Below, one piece after another: positions 59,969 to 64,000 of a stretch of DNA of 64,000 nucleotides (positions are counted from its first letter, which is position 1; each line of letters opens with the position of its first letter). The notes under the pieces are model-generated. The model saw nothing but the letters and a program-made list of their open reading frames with translations, did no database searches and was not told the origin of the DNA. The translations under genes and the position numbers were made by a program. The stretch is from Clostridiales bacterium. GTDB taxonomy: Bacteria > Bacillota > Clostridia > Oscillospirales > Acutalibacteraceae. The DNA lies in assembly GCA_018364155.1 (NCBI GenBank), contig JAGZMM010000003.1:124001-188000 (forward strand), in the 5' to 3' direction.

Positions 59969-61828
59969 TCACCCTACTGCCACTTCAACCTTTTTACCGC
60001 TGAAGGCCACGCCGTATTTATAAATCGTCCTGACCCCGGCGGTCGTCAGCTCGGTTTCGTATTTCTTGTCGTTGATCTGCTGCAAGGCCGTCTCGGACAG
60101 CTTTTTCAGCTTTTCGTCGCTGCAATTTTTCTCCGCTTTCAGCTCAATCAGGATGCCCGGAAGTCCCTTTTGCGTGGGCTTCAGCTGAATGTCATAGCGC
60201 CCGTCGCCCGATTCCCGGTTGGAGGTCACGAAAGCGCCGCCCAGCAGGGCGCACAGGCCCAGCATAAAGCCGTGGTAGAAATTCTCCCGGGCAGTATCGA
60301 AGGAGCTGACCGACTGGGTCAGCAGCGTCTGGATCTGCGCTTTCAGCCGTGCGTTATCGCCGGAGAAGATGGCCTCCTGAACGGAAATTGCCGTGGACGG
60401 CGGGATCAGATTTTCCAGCCGCTGCAAAATCTCCTTGTTATACACCAGAGAAATCTCCCGGTTGGGCAGGGAGACCTCGCACATAAAATCGCCGCTGAAG
60501 GAGGGCGTGGTTTTCAGTGCCTTCAGATAGCCGGTCACCAGCAGGAAACTGTAAATGGTGGAGGGATTGCTTTTGATCTGCGGATAAATCACGCCGGTGT
60601 CGATGAAGGTTGTGAATGTCTCGCCGTTGACCAGGGAGGTCAGACGGTTATAAATCTCCTCGTCCGCCTGGGCAAGCACTTCCCCGATAATATCGTTGCT
60701 GCCGGTGGAGACCCAGAAGGGCCTCGGCTCGCACTCGTTGCTGAAGTAGTTGACCACCGACCACGGGTTGAAAATTTCCGTCTTGCCGAAGCGGTAGCCG
60801 TCGTACCACTGGCATATTTCATCGAACTTATCGGCAGCACCGTAGTATTCCGCCATCTCCATCACCTCGTCGGCGGTGAAGCCGAAGTAGGCACTGTATT
60901 TGTTGTCCAGCACGGAGTTGATGGACAGGTTGTTCATCCCGCTGAAAATACTCTCCTTTGCCACCCGCAGAATGCCGGTAAGGAAGCCGAAGGACAGGTG
61001 CTGATTATCCTTGAACCCGCCGGAAAACAGGTTTCGCATAAACCGGATGACCTTGTCGTAATAGTCCTTCTGATAGCCCTGCTGGATGGGGGTGTCGTAC
61101 TCGTCGATGATGATAATGGGCGCAATAGCATAGTGCTTGTGCAGCATAGCGGACAGGTCCAGCAGTGCCGAAGCCAGCTCTACCTCGCTGACCTTGCCGT
61201 CTGCCAGCTTTTCATAGGTCTTTTTGCTGTACTCGTCGCACTTTTCACTGGTTAGCAGCTCTTTGTGCCGCCGGGTCTCCTTTGCGAAAATGTCCCGGAT
61301 GGCTGCAAAGGTCTCCTCCCAAGTATCGAACTTCACATCCTTGAAGGTCAGGAAGATCACAGGGTACTTGCCCTGATAATCCCGGTACTTCTGGCCGCAG
61401 GCCCAGATCTTCTTATCCCGGAAGTAGACGGAGGTATCCTTGTCGCTCTTTTCAAAATAAGTGCGCAGCATATCCATATTCAGCGTCTTGCCGAAGCGGC
61501 GGGGACGGGTAAACAGCGTCACCATCGGACGCTCGTCGATGAAATCCTTGATCATCATCGTCTTGTCGATATAATAGTATTCCGACGATGCAAGGCAGTA
61601 ATTGGACACGCCGATGGGCAGGGGCAGCTTCGGCGTGCGCTCCGTCTTGCGGAAAGCGCCCGTCTTGAGCCGCTGATCCGCCGGCTTCTGCGTATCAGCG
61701 GGGATCAGCCAACGATTGCCCTGCTTTTTCGCACCGGCGATTCTCCCATTCTTGCAGAGTGTCGCAACTCTCCGCTCCGTTATATTCCAGCGCACTGCTG
61801 CCTCTCTTACCGAGATCATTTCAGCCAT
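59969..61828 (-). CDS. HTH + AAA-ATPase-like + PD-(D/E)XK nuclease protein
   Basis: The protein has 619 residues. Residues 1-55 are a MerR/HTH_17-like DNA-binding domain (ISVREAAVRWNITERRVATL, NGRIAGAKKQGNRWLIPAD). Residues about 65-350 are the AAA-ATPase_like domain (PF09820 type): LPIGVSNYCLAS, KTMMIKDFIDERPMVTLFTRP, RRFGKTLNMDML (P-loop variant) and IIIIDEYDTPIQQGY. The C-terminus is a PDDEXK_9 nuclease with GDGRYDIQL and GILIELKAEK. GGAGG lies before ATG 61828. It leads the hsd-gaj run 12 nt ahead of hsdM. AAA/PDDEXK proteins of this group are abundant in gut anaerobes and have no proven role; defence is inferred. Confidence 0.82.
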   Translation of the reverse strand: MAEMISVREAAVRWNITERRVATLCKNGRIAGAKKQGNRWLIPADTQKPADQRLKTGAFRKTERTPKLPLPIGVSNYCLASSEYYYIDKTMMIKDFIDERPMVTLFTRPRRFGKTLNMDMLRTYFEKSDKDTSVYFRDKKIWACGQKYRDYQGKYPVIFLTFKDVKFDTWEETFAAIRDIFAKETRRHKELLTSEKCDEYSKKTYEKLADGKVSEVELASALLDLSAMLHKHYAIAPIIIIDEYDTPIQQGYQKDYYDKVIRFMRNLFSGGFKDNQHLSFGFLTGILRVAKESIFSGMNNLSINSVLDNKYSAYFGFTADEVMEMAEYYGAADKFDEICQWYDGYRFGKTEIFNPWSVVNYFSNECEPRPFWVSTGSNDIIGEVLAQADEEIYNRLTSLVNGETFTTFIDTGVIYPQIKSNPSTIYSFLLVTGYLKALKTTPSFSGDFMCEVSLPNREISLVYNKEILQRLENLIPPSTAISVQEAIFSGDNARLKAQIQTLLTQSVSSFDTARENFYHGFMLGLCALLGGAFVTSNRESGDGRYDIQLKPTQKGLPGILIELKAEKNCSDEKLKKLSETALQQINDKKYETELTTAGVRTIYKYGVAFSGKKVEVAVG

Positions 61829-61861
61829 AGGGGATACCTCCACGCATAAAATCACAAGTAC

Positions 61862-61890
61862 ATTATACCCGAATAAAAGAACAATGTCAA
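61862..61890 (-). promoter_or_regulatory. Perfect-consensus SigA promoter of the AAA-hsd-gaj run
   Basis: On the minus strand, TTGACA (61890-61885), a 17-nt spacer and TATAAT (61867-61862), both exact. It lies 34 nt before the ATG of the HTH-AAA-nuclease gene. An intrinsic promoter this strong is usually held by a repressor. Confidence 0.88.
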
Positions 61891-61929
61891 CAAAGTTCGG
61901 AACAATGCCGTTTCAAAACAGCATTGTTC
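61879..61929. promoter_or_regulatory. Three GAACAATG boxes over and upstream of the promoter
   Basis: GAACAATG occurs at 61879-61886 (overlapping spacer and -35) and at 61900-61907, and inverted at 61922-61929. The latter two form a perfect 9-nt inverted repeat GAACAATGC...GCATTGTTC. The arrangement looks like a multi-site operator for a repressor, plausibly the HTH domain of the gene it controls. Confidence 0.65.
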
Positions 61930-61945
61930 TTTTCCGCACACAAAA

Positions 61946-61972
61946 CAAGCGGAGGTCATCGACCCCCGCTTG
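61946..61972 (-). terminator. Hairpin downstream of the TnpV-like gene
   Basis: Ten-nt arms CAAGCGGAGG and CCCCCGCTTG with one mismatch are followed in the minus direction by TTTTGTG. It would insulate the strong promoter from the TnpV transcript. Confidence 0.55.
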
Positions 61973-61976
61973 CTCG

Positions 61977-62348
61977 TTACCCATATACAATTTCCTGCAT
62001 CACGATCTCGTTCGCTCGGTTTCGGATGCCGTTCATCTTCCGCACCCACGCCATCGGGTCATCGGCTTTCAAGGCCTTCGTCACGCCCTCGGTGTCTGCG
62101 TATTGTTCTACCAACCGAAGAAAGAGTTCCTGGGCCTGCTCCTCGATGTCTGCGAGGTGTCCGTCCAGCGTCCCGGCGGTCAGCAGGTTATAATACAATA
62201 CCCGATGATGCTTCTTCAGATAAACTCGCCGCCGCTGGCCGTAAATGCCGATAGGGCGTTCTTCTTCGGGCGGTAAGCAAACATCGGGTAGGCAATAGTC
62301 GCCCTGCCTTGTGTAAGTGCCGCCCAACTGCTCAAATAGCGATTCCAT
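61977..62348 (-). CDS. TnpV-like transposon-encoded protein
   Basis: The 123-residue protein shows the TnpV pattern: MESLFEQLGGTYTRQGDYCLP, then RRRVYLKKHHRVLYYNLLTAG, GTLDGHLADIEEQA and DDPMAWVRKMNGIRNRANEIV. TnpV proteins are found in many conjugative and mobilisable elements of Firmicutes; the function is unknown. GGGAGG precedes ATG 62348. No transposase gene is adjacent. Confidence 0.88.
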   Translation of the reverse strand: MESLFEQLGGTYTRQGDYCLPDVCLPPEEERPIGIYGQRRRVYLKKHHRVLYYNLLTAGTLDGHLADIEEQAQELFLRLVEQYADTEGVTKALKADDPMAWVRKMNGIRNRANEIVMQEIVYG

Positions 62349-62469
62349 ATGTGATCCTCCCACTCAAAATTTCCCCGGCAGGTCTACAACGCAAAATGCA
62401 CCCGCCTTTCGATTACAGTCTACCAAAACCGAAAAGCAGGTGCGAGTATGCGAATTTCTGAATCGCACA

Positions 62470-63036
62470 TTATTTCTTCATCTTTCTGCTGAATTCATTC
62501 AGCGTCTGGATATGCCAGAGGCTTTTGCGGGTGATGGAGCGGAAGGTCAGGGAGCAGAAGAAATCCACAAGAAAGATTTTCGGGATACAGAACTTCAGTC
62601 CCTTTTGAAAGGCTTTCAGCGACCCGCGGCTGCACCAGTTGTGGACGGTGGTCAGGGTGTAGCCGGTCAGGGCCACCACATCCTTTACCGTGACCACATC
62701 CGGGTATTTGCGCAGCAGCTTTTCATAGTAGCCGTGCATCTGCCGCAGTGTGTCCTCGGGCAGCTCCTTGGAGAGCCTCGCCACATAGTGGGTGCCGTAC
62801 CAGCCCTTCGGCGCAGAGTAGAGTTCGGGGAAAATCGCACGCTCCTCCAAATATGCTTTCACATCCTCTTTTCGGATTTTATAGCACCGGGTTTTCTTAC
62901 CCGACCATTCACAGGGCACCTTGCCGCTTTTGAGCAGGTGCAGCGCCGTGGACTTGCTGATATGGCAGATGCGGAAGAATTGCTCCTTGTTCATTACCTC
63001 GGGAACGCTGTCCCAGTTAACGGGGAATACATCCAT
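62470..63036 (-). CDS. Protein with two excisionase-type helix-turn-helix domains
   Basis: The protein has 188 residues. A first winged HTH (MNKEQFFRICHISKSTALHL, YKIRKEDVKAYLEER) and a second one (VVTVKDVVALTGYTLTTVHNW, then AFQKGLKFCIPKIFLVDFF) are joined by a 50-residue helical linker. The second ends with the beta-wing and K-I-P-x-x-x-L-V-D pattern typical of excisionase-like factors. GAGGTG lies 6 nt before ATG 63036. It sits beside attR and could bind both att ends as a directionality or architectural factor. Confidence 0.75.
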   Translation of the reverse strand: MDVFPVNWDSVPEVMNKEQFFRICHISKSTALHLLKSGKVPCEWSGKKTRCYKIRKEDVKAYLEERAIFPELYSAPKGWYGTHYVARLSKELPEDTLRQMHGYYEKLLRKYPDVVTVKDVVALTGYTLTTVHNWCSRGSLKAFQKGLKFCIPKIFLVDFFCSLTFRSITRKSLWHIQTLNEFSRKMKK

Positions 63037-63293
63037 TTGTAACACCTCAAAAATAGATTTTCGTCGGTTGGAAGCTCTATCCTGCGGTGTATGGCCGTCT
63101 CCCGGTTTTTCTCTCCTATCTTCCCGCATTTCTCTCCAAAATCGGGAAAAATGCCGATTTGAACCCACTTCCAAAAAAGCTCGTCCCGCAAGGCTTTCCG
63201 GGCGAAAAAGCCTGATTTCAAGCGGCTTTCGGCGGGTACGGGGCTTACAGAAACGACCCCAAAATGGACACCCCCGTCACAGTTGCATAAAAG
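63037..63293. other. Non-coding stretch inside attR
   Basis: 257 nt between the double-HTH gene and attR. It shares short similarity (GCCGTCTC-C--TTTTCTCTCC) with the stretch left of the intact tRNA near 44581-44610. I see no gene. Confidence 0.4.
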
Positions 63294-63350
63294 ACTCGAA
63301 ATGCTGTAGACCGAAAGGTCTCCAGGGTTCGAATCCCTGACTCTCCGCCA
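63294..63350 (+). repeat. attR, displaced 3' part of tRNA-Ser
   Basis: The 57-bp copy of the tRNA 3' half (anticodon loop to CCA) marks the right end of the element. Its T-stem has CAGGG/CCCTG where the functional tRNA has TAGGG/CCCTA, so each copy still folds. It is probably the original chromosomal 3' end. Confidence 0.9.
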
Positions 63351-63448
63351 AAGCCCGCACAAACTATATATCTTTGATCTGTATGATTTCGAAAAACGGT
63401 TGCAAATGGCGTGATTACGTCCATTTTCTGAAATCTATCGGATTTTCC

Positions 63449-63479
63449 TTGACTTAGAGTATACTCCAAGGTGTATGGT
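63449..63479 (+). promoter_or_regulatory. MerR-type promoter with operator before aldo/keto reductase gene
   Basis: TTGACT (63449-63454), a 19-nt spacer and TATGGT (63474-63479). Within it, an 18-bp operator-like palindrome CTTAGAGTATACTCCAAG (63453-63470) has arms CTTnGAGT/ACTCnAAG. The over-long spacer with a centred palindrome is the signature of MerR-family activators, here of the AdhR/NmlR aldehyde-stress type. Confidence 0.75.
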
Positions 63480-63532
63480 TTATTGTAGGTGCAATTCATA
63501 AAAGCCATTTTACTGGAAAGGAGAATCTCAAT

Positions 63533-64000
63533 ATGATCTACCAAGCATTTCAAGGCATAAAACTATCCGCTCTGGGTATGGGCGCCATGCGCCTACCAGT
63601 CATGAGTGACAACTATGCACAAATCGACGAAAAGGCCACAAAAAAGATGATTGACTATGCTATGGAAAAGGGAGTCAATTATTACGATACTGCCTGGGGG
63701 TATCACGACGGCCGTTCCGAAGTGGTTCTGGGTAATGCGCTGCGCCCGTATCCCCGGGAAAGCTATTACCTGGCGGACAAGTTTCCTGGATATGATCTTT
63801 CCAACATGGATCAGGTTAAGCCTATTTTTGAGAAACAGCTGACCCGCTGCGGAGTGGATTATTTCGATTTCTACTTGTTTCATAATGTCTGTGAAATGAA
63901 CATTGACGCTTATCTGGATGAGAAATACGGCATTTATTCCTATTTAGTGGGACAAAAGAAGGCTGGGCGCATTCGCCACCTGGGCTTTTCCGCCCATGGG
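63533..64000 (+). CDS. Aldo/keto reductase (Fe-S-type), 3' end outside window
   Basis: 156 codons are present: LSALGMGAMRLPV at the N-terminus, EKGVNYYDTAWGYHDGRSE with catalytic Asp and Tyr, YLADKFPGYD (Lys), and FDFYLFHNVCEM with His. It resembles the clostridial aldo/keto reductases that carry a C-terminal 4Fe-4S ferredoxin module, but that end is not in the window. AAAGGAG precedes the ATG. Regulation by a MerR-type activator responding to aldehydes is inferred from the promoter. Confidence 0.87.
   Translation, partial: MIYQAFQGIKLSALGMGAMRLPVMSDNYAQIDEKATKKMIDYAMEKGVNYYDTAWGYHDGRSEVVLGNALRPYPRESYYLADKFPGYDLSNMDQVKPIFEKQLTRCGVDYFDFYLFHNVCEMNIDAYLDEKYGIYSYLVGQKKAGRIRHLGFSAHG

Larger units (their letters stand above)
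44688..63350. mobile_element. Integrative element in tRNA-Ser carrying Gabija and type I restriction-modification
   Basis: An 18.6-kb segment is bounded by the 57-bp tRNA-derived repeats, with a tyrosine integrase gene next to the intact tRNA. Contents from left are integrase, ParB, MobC-like, RepA-like ATPase, Cys-rich protein, excisionase-type HTH, AT-rich repeat array, gajB-gajA, hsdR-orf-hsdS-hsdM, an HTH-AAA-nuclease gene, TnpV and a double-HTH protein. All genes lie on the minus strand. No relaxase, coupling protein or phage structural gene is seen, so it is a satellite-like or mobilisable island, not a self-transmissible ICE. Base composition varies sharply: hsdS and gajAB are much more AT-rich than the rest. 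Confidence 0.88.

Noticed and set aside
58151..61255. Open frame of 1034 codons on the plus strand
   Set aside because: It runs antisense through hsdM and the AAA-nuclease gene, has no ribosome site and has a His/Val/Gln-rich composition typical of the complement of a coding strand.
61977..62348. Complete transposon around tnpV
   Set aside because: No transposase or terminal inverted repeats are seen near it. The name refers to the family, not to a working transposon here.
44688..63350. Prophage
   Set aside because: There are no capsid, portal, terminase, tail or lysis genes; content is replication, maintenance and defence only.

Overview
The window looks like the chromosome of a spore-forming, anaerobic clostridium of the Oscillospirales/Ruminococcaceae kind. 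The evidence is an alpha/beta small acid-soluble spore protein, a GerA-type germinant-receptor operon, the ispH-rpsA fusion typical of Clostridia, a sensory-type [FeFe]-hydrogenase cluster, strong Shine-Dalgarno sites in front of nearly every gene and moderately high GC. The species is an inference. The window is cut inside a gene at both ends.

Layout. 1-5.8 kb (minus): VOC protein, hemolysin III-like protein, PflX-like radical SAM enzyme, Na+/alanine symporter, DEDDh exonuclease, and a ThuA-SDR fusion. 6-10.4 kb (plus): autoregulated-looking TetR gene, MMPL/RND exporter and a secreted heptad-repeat protein. 10.6-13.5 kb (minus): MBOAT plus DHHW pair for extracellular glycan O-acetylation. 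13.8-15.9 kb: YhgE/Pip membrane protein. 16-20.1 kb (minus): germinant receptor A-C-small membrane protein-B. 20.4-21.9 kb: YghZ-type aldo/keto reductase and a small XRE regulator. 22-29.3 kb (minus): ispH-rpsA, plsC, cmk, BaiN-like flavoprotein, RpiR regulator, flavodoxin-like reductase, and pyrB carrying a fused PyrI-type zinc knuckle. 29.6-34.4 kb: SASP, HAD-IIA phosphatase, lipoprotein, XRE-cupin regulator plus acyl-CoA synthetase. 34.5-36.4 kb: FUSC membrane protein fused to a degenerate HAD domain, and a DUF2726 protein. 36.7-39.9 kb: five tightly overlapping genes (DRTGG, RsbW-like ATPase, sensory-type [FeFe] hydrogenase, DRTGG, PHP). 40.3-44.4 kb: serC-serA, an ASCH protein, a broken EamA transporter and a ComEA-like protein.

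44.69-63.35 kb is an 18.6-kb integrative element in a tRNA-Ser(CGA) gene, bounded by 57-bp direct repeats that differ at only two positions. Those two positions pair with each other in the T-stem. Its left end carries the integrase, ParB, a MobC-like protein, a RepA-like ATPase, a Cys-rich protein, an excisionase-type HTH protein, and a 0.8-kb AT-rich region with five degenerate repeats at a ~70-bp period. Its right part is a single-strand run of defence genes: HTH-AAA-PD-(D/E)XK protein, hsdM, hsdS, a 72-codon unknown ORF, hsdR, then gajA and gajB (Gabija). A perfect-consensus promoter with three GAACAATG boxes precedes this run. Right of the element is a Fe-S-type aldo/keto reductase gene behind a MerR-type 19-bp-spacer promoter.

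The best candidates for something new are the 72-aa protein locked between hsdS and hsdR, the HTH-AAA-nuclease gene with its operator boxes leading the defence operon, the FUSC-pseudo-HAD and ThuA-SDR fusions, the pyrB zinc-tail fusion, and the 70-bp repeat array.
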